Source: Paludibacteraceae bacterium
GTDB lineage: Bacteria; Bacteroidota; Bacteroidia; Bacteroidales; Paludibacteraceae
Length of the DNA: 57,767 bases
Assembly (NCBI GenBank): GCA_017558065.1
Contig: JAFYWK010000041.1
Coordinates: 1-57,767 of the forward strand
Direction of reading: 5' to 3'
Shown piece by piece: positions 26,991-34,761 of this stretch. The position numbers were made by a program, and so were the translations under genes. How positions within the stretch are numbered: the first letter of the stretch is position 1; every line of letters starts with the position of its first letter. The notes beneath the pieces were generated by a model, which worked only from the letters and a program-made list of their open reading frames with translations, searched no databases and was not told where the DNA came from.

Positions 26991-27031
26991 TGGAAGGCGA
27001 AAGGTTAAAGGTGAAAGGTTAAAGGCGAGGG
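26991..27031. repeat. GGCGAAAGGTTAAAGG repeat before the MBOAT start
   Basis: Four to five degenerate units fill the spacer between the SGNH stop and the MBOAT start codon. Confidence 0.8.
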
Positions 27032-27032
27032 A

Positions 27033-28910
27033 ATGGATTTTTTACAGCATATATTTGGATTTAATAGCGAGAGTCCGCTGCTATTCACCCAGTTCTATTT
27101 CTGGGCGTTTTTTGCATTGGTCTATGCGGTGCTGGCGATGATCATGGAAGTGGGTGCGCGTGGCGTAGAGGCGAGAAGGCGAGAAGGCGAGAGGCGAGAG
27201 GCAAGATTACACCTGCGCAATATCTTCCTGATGGCGGTGAGCTGGTTCTTCTACTATAAGACTAGCGGATTATTCTTGCTCATATTGGTGTTTGTCGCGC
27301 TCAGCGATTGGTTGATTGCGAGGCGGATATATGAGGCGAGAACAGCACCCCAAAAATCAGCAGATTTTTCGGGGACCCCGCTAGGCGAGAAAGTGATGAG
27401 TCGAGCGAAATGGTGGCTAGCGCTGAGTGTGGTGATAGATTTGGGACTGCTGTGCTATTTCAAATATGCGTATTTTTTCACGAATGTGGTGAACGACCTG
27501 CTCGGCACAGAGTTTGCCGTATTTGATATCTTTGCCTATATCGGAAACGGCTTTAGCGAGAATGGTCGCTTCATGGTGGATAAGATTATCCTGCCTGTGG
27601 GTATATCGTTCTATTTGTTTCAGGTCATGTCCTACACAATAGATGTGTATCGCGGACATGTAAAACCTGTGAAGAACATCCTCGATTTTGGTTTCTATGT
27701 GAGTTTCTTTCCGGGGTTGGTGGCTGGCCCCATCGTGCGCGCCAATGAGTTTATTCCACAGCTGTACAAGCCCTTTTGTTTGAGCCGCCGTCTGTTTGGA
27801 TTGGCCGTGTTCTGGATACTGAACGGATTGATTAAGAAGATTGTACTGAGTGACTATCTGGCGGTCAATCTGATTGACCGCGTATTTGATAATCCATTGC
27901 TATTCAGCGGATTTGAGAACCTATTTGCACTCTTTGCCTACTCGCTGCAAGTATATGCAGACTTCTCGGGTTATACGGATATTGCCATCGGTATAGCGAT
28001 GCTCTTGGGGTTCTATCTGCCGCAGAACTTCGATTCGCCCTATAAGTCGCGCAACCCGCAGGAGTTTTGGCGCAGGTGGCATATGTCGCTTAGCCGCTGG
28101 CTGAAGAGTTATCTGTATATCCCATTGGGCGGTAACCGAAGTGTATTGGGAAGACCCATGAAAGATAAGATTGCTGCGGGCAATGTCAACTCATTCATCA
28201 CGATGTTGTTGGGTGGATTGTGGCACGGTGCGAGTTGGAACTTTGTCATCTGGGGCGCTCTGAACGGAGCGGGTATGATCGTATATAAAGTGTGGGCAAA
28301 GATGAATTGGAACATCAAAATGCTGCTCATGACCCTACTGATGGGAGGGTTGTGGTTGGCATATAGCCAACTCAATGCCCCTATTTGGAACTTATTCTTC
28401 GTATGGGGAATAGCGTTATGGATAGGTACTATGGTGCGCTATATCTATTGGTGGTGGGAACGTATCCTGATGAAACGCGGCAACCTACTCTCGCCGATAG
28501 CCAATACCCTATCGCCTATCGCCAATAGTCTCTCTACGGTATGGGCAGTGGCACAGACCTTCGTATTCATCACCTTCACACGATTGTTTTTCCGTTCGGG
28601 TAGTAACCTTGACCCAGCGACAGCCAGCCAAGAGGCATGGGAGACGGCTACGAACATGGTGAATCAGATAGGCGGAGCATGGAACAGCAGTATCATCCCC
28701 GACTTCTTGTGGGAGTACCGCAGTGTGGTGATGCTATTTGTATTAGGTATGGTGGTACACTGGTTACCCAGCCGCGTGAAACGCTGGTACAGAGTGCGTT
28801 TTGCTCAATTGCCAATATGGGCAATCATACTCATTGTGGTGGCAGCGATTGTGGGCGTTTATCAATTTGTGACGGCAGACTTGCAGGCGTTTATCTATTT
28901 CCAATTTTAG
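27033..28910 (+). CDS. MBOAT-family O-acyltransferase (AlgI-like)
   Basis: A 625-residue polytopic membrane protein. Family hallmarks are KYAYFF, LPVGISFYLFQVMSYTIDVY, FFPGLVAGPIVRA, YSLQVYADFSGYTDIAIG, NPQEFWRRWHMSLS (about 340) and the catalytic-His block GGLWHGASWNF (about 395). It probably passes acetyl groups across the inner membrane to the SGNH protein encoded just upstream. Two regions are repeat-derived: the loop at about 45-58 (GGCGAGAAGG microsatellite) and a loop at about 104-116 carrying a palindrome. A further SPIAN-SPIAN duplication is seen near 28490-28525. Confidence 0.92.
   Translation: MDFLQHIFGFNSESPLLFTQFYFWAFFALVYAVLAMIMEVGARGVEARRREGERREARLHLRNIFLMAVSWFFYYKTSGLFLLILVFVALSDWLIARRIYEARTAPQKSADFSGTPLGEKVMSRAKWWLALSVVIDLGLLCYFKYAYFFTNVVNDLLGTEFAVFDIFAYIGNGFSENGRFMVDKIILPVGISFYLFQVMSYTIDVYRGHVKPVKNILDFGFYVSFFPGLVAGPIVRANEFIPQLYKPFCLSRRLFGLAVFWILNGLIKKIVLSDYLAVNLIDRVFDNPLLFSGFENLFALFAYSLQVYADFSGYTDIAIGIAMLLGFYLPQNFDSPYKSRNPQEFWRRWHMSLSRWLKSYLYIPLGGNRSVLGRPMKDKIAAGNVNSFITMLLGGLWHGASWNFVIWGALNGAGMIVYKVWAKMNWNIKMLLMTLLMGGLWLAYSQLNAPIWNLFFVWGIALWIGTMVRYIYWWWERILMKRGNLLSPIANTLSPIANSLSTVWAVAQTFVFITFTRLFFRSGSNLDPATASQEAWETATNMVNQIGGAWNSSIIPDFLWEYRSVVMLFVLGMVVHWLPSRVKRWYRVRFAQLPIWAIILIVVAAIVGVYQFVTADLQAFIYFQF
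27165..27205. repeat. GGCGAGAAGG microsatellite inside the MBOAT gene
   Basis: In-frame units encode the very basic and acidic loop EARRREGERREAR between the first two membrane segments. Confidence 0.8.
27347..27373. repeat. Palindromic element inside the MBOAT gene
   Basis: CCCCAAAAATC and GATTTTTCGGGG form an inverted repeat around AGCA, with one bulged base. It encodes a hydrophilic loop (APQKSADFSGTP) next to further GGCGAGA units. This is like an in-frame REP- or RPE-type insertion. Confidence 0.65.
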
Positions 28911-29089
28911 GCACGACGTTCGGCATTGTCGCTGTAGGCGAGGTAATGTCGCCCAATGGGCGAGGGCAAGCACGCCTTGCGTGAGTGGTGGCTGCTACGC
29001 AGCAGTAACCTCGGCGAAACCGACACAACCCGCCAACGGCGCATAACCTCACAAAGTGACATAACCTCGCAAAGCGAAACAACATAATT
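28911..29089. other. 179-bp spacer between the MBOAT gene and coaE
   Basis: No frame is convincing. It holds short inverted repeats (GCACGCC/GGCGTGC-like, GCTGCTACGCAGCAG) and a direct repeat, ATAACCTCNCAAAG, at about 29044 and 29063. No promoter of the standard form was seen. Confidence 0.5.
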
Positions 29090-29674
29090 ATGATTATAGG
29101 CATTACAGGTGGCATAGGAAGTGGCAAGAGTACAATTGCAAAGCAATTGCGCGAGATGGGGTATGCGGTGTATGACACCGATAGCGAAGCCAAACGTCTG
29201 ATAGTGGAAGATGCTGGCGTGCGAGAAGAGATAGAGCAACTATTTGGCAAAGAAGTATATAAAGACGGCGTATATCAAACGGCATTGGTAGCACAGAGGG
29301 TGTTTGCTGACAGGTCATTGCTCGCCCGGCTCAATGCGATTGTGCACCCTGCGGTGAAGGCGGATATACTCCGTTGGGCAGAAAATATAAACCACCCTAC
29401 ACTATGCTTTGTTGAATGTGCTATTCTCTACCAAGCAGGATTTGATACGCTTTGCGACAAAGTGGTGGTAGTGACTGCTCCTGAGGAAGTGCGCCTACAA
29501 CGAGCTGTGGCCCGTGATCACTCTACCATAGAAAAAGTGCGCGCACGTATGCGCGCACAAGAGGTGGAAAAAGACATTGAGCGAGCCGATTTGATTGTAA
29601 ATAATGATGGAAAAACAGAAATTACAGCCATTTGCTTGCAAATACGAGATTTTTTTTGTAACTTTGCAGGCTGA
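29090..29674 (+). CDS. coaE: Dephospho-CoA kinase
   Basis: A 194-residue cytosolic kinase that phosphorylates dephospho-CoA at the ribose 3'-OH, the last step of CoA synthesis. The P-loop is GITGGIGSGKST (4-15). YDTDSEAKRLI and HPAVKADILRW are family blocks, and the C-terminal RADLIVNNDG segment is typical. The length is normal. The promoter of the next gene lies inside its last ~40 bp. Confidence 0.95.
   Translation: MIIGITGGIGSGKSTIAKQLREMGYAVYDTDSEAKRLIVEDAGVREEIEQLFGKEVYKDGVYQTALVAQRVFADRSLLARLNAIVHPAVKADILRWAENINHPTLCFVECAILYQAGFDTLCDKVVVVTAPEEVRLQRAVARDHSTIEKVRARMRAQEVEKDIERADLIVNNDGKTEITAICLQIRDFFCNFAG
29635..29666 (+). promoter_or_regulatory. Promoter of the MBL-fold hydrolase gene
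   Basis: A -33 CTTG (29635-29638), a 20-bp spacer and a -7 TAACTTTG (29659-29666), inside the coaE 3' end. Confidence 0.8.
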
Positions 29675-29704
29675 ATTGTATTTCATAGATTAGCATATAT
29701 AAAA

Positions 29705-30541
29705 ATGGTAGATAATCAACTCATATTTCGTAGTTTCGCGAGTGGTAGTAGCGGTAACTGCTATTTCTTGGGCACCTCTAAATGGGGTATCCTGATTGAT
29801 GCGGGTATCTCTGCGCGCACCATACAGAAGAACCTGCGCGAAATGGGGTTGGACTATGCCAATATTATGGGTGTGCTCATCACGCATGACCACGCCGACC
29901 ATATTCGCGCCGTAGGCACCTTGGGCGAACGAGTACATCTGCCTATATACTCCACGCGCACGATTCACGATGGTATTGATCGCAATTATGGTGTACGCGA
30001 GAAATTGCGCACCTCACAACGATACATAGAGAAAGGTGTGGAATGGGAATTGAACGGTATGAAAATCAACACCTTTGGCATTTCTCACGACTCAAGTGAA
30101 TGTGTAGGCTATGTGATTGATTTTATGGGGCAACGCTTTTTGATTGCTACCGACTGCGGCCAGCCCAATCTGACGATGGAGTCATATATCAACACTGCCA
30201 ACCACATCGTAATCGAAGCCAACCACGATGAGTCATTGCTGCTGAATGGTCCCTATCCTACGTATTTGAAAGAGCGTATTCTGTCGCCTAAAGGTCATCA
30301 GAGCAATACTACCTGCGGCACAATCTTAGCGCGCAACTGGCATAGTCAGATGCGTAATATCTTCTTATGCCACTTAAGCCACGAAAACAACGATCCGAAC
30401 GTGGCTTTAGAAACCATAAAAGAGATATTATTGGAAGAAGGCATCATGCCTGGCGAGGATTTATTCATCACGCCGCTCAATCGATTGGAGCCAAGTCCGG
30501 TGTACATACTCAACGAAAATATTATTACCACAAAATTATAA
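29705..30541 (+). CDS. MBL-fold metallo-hydrolase (YycJ/WalJ-like)
   Basis: A 278-residue protein. FASGSSGNCYFLGT at the N-terminus and LITHDHADHIRAV (HxHxDH zinc motif, about 60) are characteristic of the single-domain YycJ/WalJ subgroup, as are IATDCG and EANHDESLL. Members are thought to be nucleases or DNA-processing hydrolases linked to cell-wall and DNA metabolism in other phyla. No substrate can be assigned here. It is probably co-transcribed with the glycosyltransferase 6 bp downstream. Confidence 0.9.
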   Translation: MVDNQLIFRSFASGSSGNCYFLGTSKWGILIDAGISARTIQKNLREMGLDYANIMGVLITHDHADHIRAVGTLGERVHLPIYSTRTIHDGIDRNYGVREKLRTSQRYIEKGVEWELNGMKINTFGISHDSSECVGYVIDFMGQRFLIATDCGQPNLTMESYINTANHIVIEANHDESLLLNGPYPTYLKERILSPKGHQSNTTCGTILARNWHSQMRNIFLCHLSHENNDPNVALETIKEILLEEGIMPGEDLFITPLNRLEPSPVYILNENIITTKL

Positions 30542-30547
30542 TCACTT

Positions 30548-31288
30548 ATGGATAAGCTTGTTATCATTCCTACCTATAACGAAAAAGAGAATATCGAAGC
30601 CATCATCACAGCCGTTATGAACTTGCCTTTGGGTTTTCACGTGCTGATTATTGATGACGGTTCACCCGATGGCACCGCAGCCATCGTCAAGGAACTGATG
30701 CAAGATCGCTTTCAGGGCAGATTGCATCTGTTGGAGCGCGCAGGCAAACTGGGATTAGGAACAGCTTATATCACTGGATTCAAGTGGGCTATTGAGCACA
30801 AATATGACTATATATTTGAGATGGACGCCGACTTTTCGCACAATCCAGACGACCTGCTGAAGTTATACGACGCATGTGCTAATCAGGGGGCAGACGTAGC
30901 TATCGGAAGCCGCTATGTGACAGGCGTCAACGTGGTGAATTGGCCTATGGGACGCGTGCTGATGTCGTATTTCGCCAGCAAGTATGTGCGCTTTGTGCTG
31001 GGCGTAGATATCCATGATACGACAGCGGGATTCAAGTGCTATCGTCGCCAAGTGTTGGAAACCATCGAACTGGACAAGATTCGATTCAAAGGTTATGCCT
31101 TCCAAATTGAGATGAAATACACCGCATACAAGTGCGGATTCACCATCAAAGAGGTGCCTATCATCTTCATCAATCGTGTGTTGGGTACCAGCAAGATGTC
31201 GGGAGGTATATTCTCGGAGGCACTGTTAGGCGTTATCAAACTGAAGGTTGGATCGTGGACACGCAAGTATCCACAGAAAAACGCTTAG
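30548..31288 (+). CDS. Polyprenol monophosphomannose synthase-like glycosyltransferase (GT2)
   Basis: A 246-residue GT-A fold enzyme without obvious membrane segments. VIIPTYNEKENIE (5-17), IIDDGSPDGT (about 33-42) and FEMDADFSHNP (the DAD metal-binding motif) are diagnostic of the DPM1 family, which transfers mannose or another hexose from a nucleotide sugar to polyprenyl phosphate. The product would feed periplasmic glycosylation. The 3' end runs into the GGTGAAAGGCGAAAGG repeat that precedes the M23 gene. Confidence 0.9.
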   Translation: MDKLVIIPTYNEKENIEAIITAVMNLPLGFHVLIIDDGSPDGTAAIVKELMQDRFQGRLHLLERAGKLGLGTAYITGFKWAIEHKYDYIFEMDADFSHNPDDLLKLYDACANQGADVAIGSRYVTGVNVVNWPMGRVLMSYFASKYVRFVLGVDIHDTTAGFKCYRRQVLETIELDKIRFKGYAFQIEMKYTAYKCGFTIKEVPIIFINRVLGTSKMSGGIFSEALLGVIKLKVGSWTRKYPQKNA

Positions 31289-31312
31289 AGGTGAAAGGCG
31301 AAAGGTTAGGAG
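31289..31312. repeat. GGTGAAAGGCGAAAGG repeat before the M23 lipoprotein
   Basis: Short repeat block in the spacer between the glycosyltransferase stop and the chosen TTG start; it ends in AGGAGA. Confidence 0.7.
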
Positions 31313-31314
31313 AT

Positions 31315-32529
31315 TTGAAAAAGTATATATATATAATAGGTATATTGGTGGCGATGATGGCATCGTGCACCACGGGGCGAGAGGCAAAAGGCGAAGAGGC
31401 AAGAGGCGAGGAGCCGGTTGTTCGCTACGAGTGGGGACTGCCTGTGGATTCGTTTCGCATTGATACGTGTGTAGTAAAAGATGGCGAGACATTGGGTGGC
31501 ATCATGAACCGACTGGGGGCAACTCGCCAACAAATAACAGGAATCACACTGCTGCCACGCTCAGCGTTTGATGTTCGTAGTATTCGCCCCGGGAAGACAT
31601 ATTACGCACTGTTTCAAGCAGATAGCGTAGGAGCAGAACAATTATGCTACTATGTATATCAACCCAATATCCGCGAGGCAGTAGTGCTGCATTTGACGGA
31701 CACGATACATGTAGAGCATTTTGAGAAACCTGTAATCCATCGCGAGCGCGCTGCCGAAGTGGTGATAGAGAGCAGTCTGTGGAACGCGATGGCAGGCAAT
31801 GGACTGCCCACAGAATTAGCATTGGAACTCAGCGACATTTACGCATGGACAATAGACTTTTTCGGATTGCAAAAGGGCGACTCCATTCGCGTGTATTATG
31901 ATGAACAATATGTGGACAGCGTGCGCATCGGTATAGGCAGAATCTATGCCGCTGATTTCTACCATGGCAAACGTTGGCAAGAAGCCATATGGTTTGAGGA
32001 CGGAAATATCCACAACTATTTCGATGCGGAAGGCAACAGTCTGCGCAAAGCATTTTTAAAAGCGCCTCTCAACTACAAACGCATTTCTTCGGGTTTCACA
32101 TATGCCCGCAAACACCCTATCTATAAAGTCGTTCGCCCACACACGGGGGTGGATTATGCAGCGCCAATGGGTACGCCTGTGGTGAGTATTGGCGACGGTG
32201 TAGTAACCATGAAAGGGTATAAAGGCGGTGGCGGTCATACAGTGAAGATCAAACATAACTCCACCTACACAACCGCATATTTGCACTTGTCTAAATACGC
32301 CAAGGGATTGGCTGTTGGCAAGCATGTGAAGCAAGGCGAAGTGATTGGATATGTAGGCAGTTCTGGCTCCAGCACTGGTCCGCACTTGGACTTCCGCGTA
32401 TGGAAAAATGGCAGTCCGATTGACCCACTGAAAATGCAATCGCCTCCTGCGGAACCCATCCCTGCGCAATACAAAGACACTTTTGCAACGGTGGTGGAGA
32501 ATTACCGCAAATTGCTAAAGAACCAGTAA
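31315..32529 (+). CDS. M23-family peptidoglycan metallo-endopeptidase, predicted lipoprotein
   Basis: The start is placed at TTG 31315, preceded by AGGAG. This gives a short lipoprotein signal peptide with lipobox AMMASC; GTG 31291 in the same frame is an alternative. A LysM-like/opacity-associated region follows (VVKDGETLGGIMNRLGA), and the C-terminal M23 domain has HTGVDYAAPMGTPV, YLHLSKYA and GPHLDFRVWKNG. In the usual HxH motif the second His is Asp here (HLD). The enzyme probably cleaves peptide cross-links in the periplasm. The stretch after the lipid-anchor Cys (REAKGEEARGEE) is encoded by the GGCGARAGG microsatellite. Confidence 0.88.
   Translation: MKKYIYIIGILVAMMASCTTGREAKGEEARGEEPVVRYEWGLPVDSFRIDTCVVKDGETLGGIMNRLGATRQQITGITLLPRSAFDVRSIRPGKTYYALFQADSVGAEQLCYYVYQPNIREAVVLHLTDTIHVEHFEKPVIHRERAAEVVIESSLWNAMAGNGLPTELALELSDIYAWTIDFFGLQKGDSIRVYYDEQYVDSVRIGIGRIYAADFYHGKRWQEAIWFEDGNIHNYFDAEGNSLRKAFLKAPLNYKRISSGFTYARKHPIYKVVRPHTGVDYAAPMGTPVVSIGDGVVTMKGYKGGGGHTVKIKHNSTYTTAYLHLSKYAKGLAVGKHVKQGEVIGYVGSSGSSTGPHLDFRVWKNGSPIDPLKMQSPPAEPIPAQYKDTFATVVENYRKLLKNQ
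31375..31416. repeat. GGCGAGAGGCAAAAGG microsatellite inside the M23 lipoprotein gene
   Basis: In-frame units directly after the lipobox Cys codon provide a charged linker between the membrane anchor and the folded domain. Confidence 0.8.
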
Positions 32530-32540
32530 CCTATTTCTCT

Positions 32541-33026
32541 ATGCTACGTCTGCGTAAAATAGAGCCCACTGATCTTCCCTATCTCTACCAATGGGAGAAT
32601 GATGCACGTATGTGGGCAGATTCTGACACGCATAATCCGCTGTCGCAAGCCGATTTGCGCGAATATATCGCTTCATCTACAGGAGACATTTACCGTGACG
32701 GACAACTACGATTGATGATTGATGACGAGGGAGAAAGCCTGGGGTGTATAGACCTATTCGATTTTGACCCGCGCAATCGCAAAGCCACTATTGGCATGTA
32801 TATCGCTCCACACGCCAGAGGAAAAGGCATTGGCAAACAAGCTGTTAGACAGTTGGAAGAATACGCATTTGGTTTTCTGAGACTGAGAATGTTATACGCT
32901 ATTATTGCTACAAAAAACACAGCGTGCTCTTCCATATACGAAAAAGAGGGCTATCAGCCCTCCTCTATTCTTCGCGCATGGACGCTCGAAGATGATGCCA
33001 TTCTGTGGCAGAAAATCAATGAATAG
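32541..33026 (+). CDS. GNAT-family N-acetyltransferase
   Basis: A 161-residue protein with an acetyl-CoA fold of the RimJ/RimL or SpeG-like type. N-terminal LRKIEPTDLPYLYQWEND, central IDLFDFDPRNRKATIGMYI and the CoA-binding HARGKGIGKQAV (Q/R-x-x-G-x-G/A) are visible. The acceptor is unknown. It lies 11 bp after the M23 gene and is probably read through from it. The next gene converges from the minus strand. Confidence 0.88.
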   Translation: MLRLRKIEPTDLPYLYQWENDARMWADSDTHNPLSQADLREYIASSTGDIYRDGQLRLMIDDEGESLGCIDLFDFDPRNRKATIGMYIAPHARGKGIGKQAVRQLEEYAFGFLRLRMLYAIIATKNTACSSIYEKEGYQPSSILRAWTLEDDAILWQKINE

Positions 33027-33039
33027 TTAATATTCATTT

Positions 33040-33459
33040 TTAACTGAATAGTCCAAATAGTCCCTTCTTGGGTTTGGGTTCTTCCACGATGTTGCCTGCA
33101 GGTGCTGGGCGATGGCAGTTGCCGCTCATCACCATTTGGTAAATAACGCCCCAATCGGGTATGCCACCTAAATTGCGGTCGTCAATAAACAACTCTGCCT
33201 CCAATTTGCGGGCACGGACTATATCCGCATTCTCCTCTGGGAAATTGCTATTCACTGAATAGAACTCCAGTCCCTTAGAAGCGCAATAATCAATAGCCTC
33301 TTGAAGCAACTCGCCCTCGCGGCAAGTCCAAAGAATGAGTTGATGATGTCCCTCCTGCTGCAATTTCTTGAGCGTCTCGATAGCAAAAGGAATGGGTTTA
33401 CCGATATTGGGGTACTCATGTGTGACGATTGTTCCGTCAAAATCTACTGCAATAGTCAT
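33040..33459 (-). CDS. HAD-like hydrolase of the BT0820 type
   Basis: A 139-residue protein from ATG 33459 (MTIAVDFDGTIV); the open frame upstream adds 15 unlikely residues. HAD motif I is AVDFDGTIV with the two Asp, and a later FIDDRN block fits motif III/IV. The family is small, without a cap domain, and common in Bacteroidota. The substrate is unknown. The C-terminus is short and basic (EEPKPKKGLFGLF). Last gene of the minus-strand run that starts with the RSH synthetase, after a ~160-bp spacer. Confidence 0.85.
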   Translation of the reverse strand: MTIAVDFDGTIVTHEYPNIGKPIPFAIETLKKLQQEGHHQLILWTCREGELLQEAIDYCASKGLEFYSVNSNFPEENADIVRARKLEAELFIDDRNLGGIPDWGVIYQMVMSGNCHRPAPAGNIVEEPKPKKGLFGLFS

Positions 33460-33620
33460 AATCGTGTTCGGCAATCTCGCGCATTGACTGACACTCTGCG
33501 TCATTAGGCGCTCGATGCCTCCACTCTTACCTCGAGCCCACGAGGCTCTCGGTAGGTTGCGGCTTACGCCGCTAAGAGCGAGGCTCCTCTTTACCGCGAG
33601 AGGGGTTAAATGTTATTGAA
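33460..33620. other. Structured spacer between two minus-strand genes
   Basis: Contains GCGGC-TTAC-GCCGC (about 33559-33572) and CCTCT...AGAGG stems on the minus strand, but no T run on either side. It could be a processing or leader structure for the downstream HAD gene. No frame is credible. Confidence 0.4.
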
Positions 33621-34085
33621 TTAGTATTGTTCTTGATTGGGGTCTTGTGGTTGTAGTTCGAGTTGCATTTTGCGCTCGGAGGGTTTGGTGAAATACCAGC
33701 CGATGGCAGATACCGCAGCCACCCAAAGCATGGATTGATATGCACCCATCAGGTAGAAAGCTGCAATAGCAAACACCATCGTGTTGCCAACGAGCAGGAT
33801 ACGCAATGTAGCCGCTTGCTTGTATCCCATGAGTTTTTCTTCTTCGTTTTCTAATACGCTGAGCTTGGTGCATTGTTTTTTACACAGATACAAACCCAAT
33901 GGAATAGTGAGCAGTGCATCAAAAATAATGATATATTGGATCACCTGTCCAAGCGTAGAAAGCGAGTCTATGGGTTGTACATAGTCCTTCATAATGAGAA
34001 AATACGCCAACGTACCAGCCAACAAGGTTAGCGCCATCATGCCGTAATAATAGAAATTGAGTGTTCGAATGATTTTTTGTTCCAT
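33621..34085 (-). CDS. Small membrane protein, four predicted helices
   Basis: A 154-residue protein I do not recognise beyond a conserved Bacteroidota membrane protein. Hydrophobic segments lie at about 13-33, 46-66, 92-110 and 114-130, with an amphipathic linker (KLSVLENEEEKLMGYKQAA) between the second and third and a hydrophilic Gln-rich tail. It sits 49 bp after recR and is probably co-transcribed with it. Confidence 0.7.
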   Translation of the reverse strand: MEQKIIRTLNFYYYGMMALTLLAGTLAYFLIMKDYVQPIDSLSTLGQVIQYIIIFDALLTIPLGLYLCKKQCTKLSVLENEEEKLMGYKQAATLRILLVGNTMVFAIAAFYLMGAYQSMLWVAAVSAIGWYFTKPSERKMQLELQPQDPNQEQY

Positions 34086-34134
34086 GTCATTGAGAGTTAA
34101 AAAAGTTTTAACAGTTTTAAGAGTTGTAAGGGTA

Positions 34135-34761
34135 TTACACCTTGAAATCGATACGATTGATGATTGAGCGACCGAGCGTTATCTCATCCGTATATTCCAG
34201 TTCGTTACCAATAGCTACGCCCCGTGCTATTTGGGAGATTTTGAGTGGAGTAGAATGGTGTAGAGTTGTATTTTGCAAGCGGCGGTAGATATAGAAGTTG
34301 GTGGTATCGCCTTCCATAGTGGTTGGCAATGCCAAGATTACCTCCTTAATCTCTTCTGTTTCAATGCGCGTCACCAGCGAATCTATCTCCAAATCAGAAG
34401 GCCCCACCCCATCCATAGGAGAGATGACGCCACCCAGCACATGGTACAAACCATGATACTGCCCAGTATTCTCAATTGACATCACATCTTGCACGTTTTC
34501 TACCACGCAGACCGTATGCTTGTCACGCTTGTGCGATTGGCATATCGGACATAGCTCTTGATCGGAGATGGTGTGACATATACGGCAATAGTGTGCATCC
34601 GACTTGAGCGTTTTGAGGGCATCCGTAAAAGCCTCTACATCCTTGTCAGACTGGCGCAAGAGGTGGAGCACCAATCGCAACGCAGTCTTACGTCCGATGC
34701 CTGGCAGCGAAGCAAACTGATCCACTGCATTGCCGAGTAATATGGATGGATATTGATTCAT
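34135..34761 (-). CDS. recR: Recombination mediator RecR
   Basis: A 208-residue cytosolic protein. Helix-hairpin-helix [17 protein letters not shown], the four-Cys zinc motif CRIC...CPIC (about 57-73) and a Toprim domain ([24 protein letters not shown]) are all present. With RecO and RecF it loads RecA at gaps. The start codon overlaps the stop of the RSH synthetase gene by 4 bp, so the two are probably coupled. Confidence 0.95.
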   Translation of the reverse strand: MNQYPSILLGNAVDQFASLPGIGRKTALRLVLHLLRQSDKDVEAFTDALKTLKSDAHYCRICHTISDQELCPICQSHKRDKHTVCVVENVQDVMSIENTGQYHGLYHVLGGVISPMDGVGPSDLEIDSLVTRIETEEIKEVILALPTTMEGDTTNFYIYRRLQNTTLHHSTPLKISQIARGVAIGNELEYTDEITLGRSIINRIDFKV

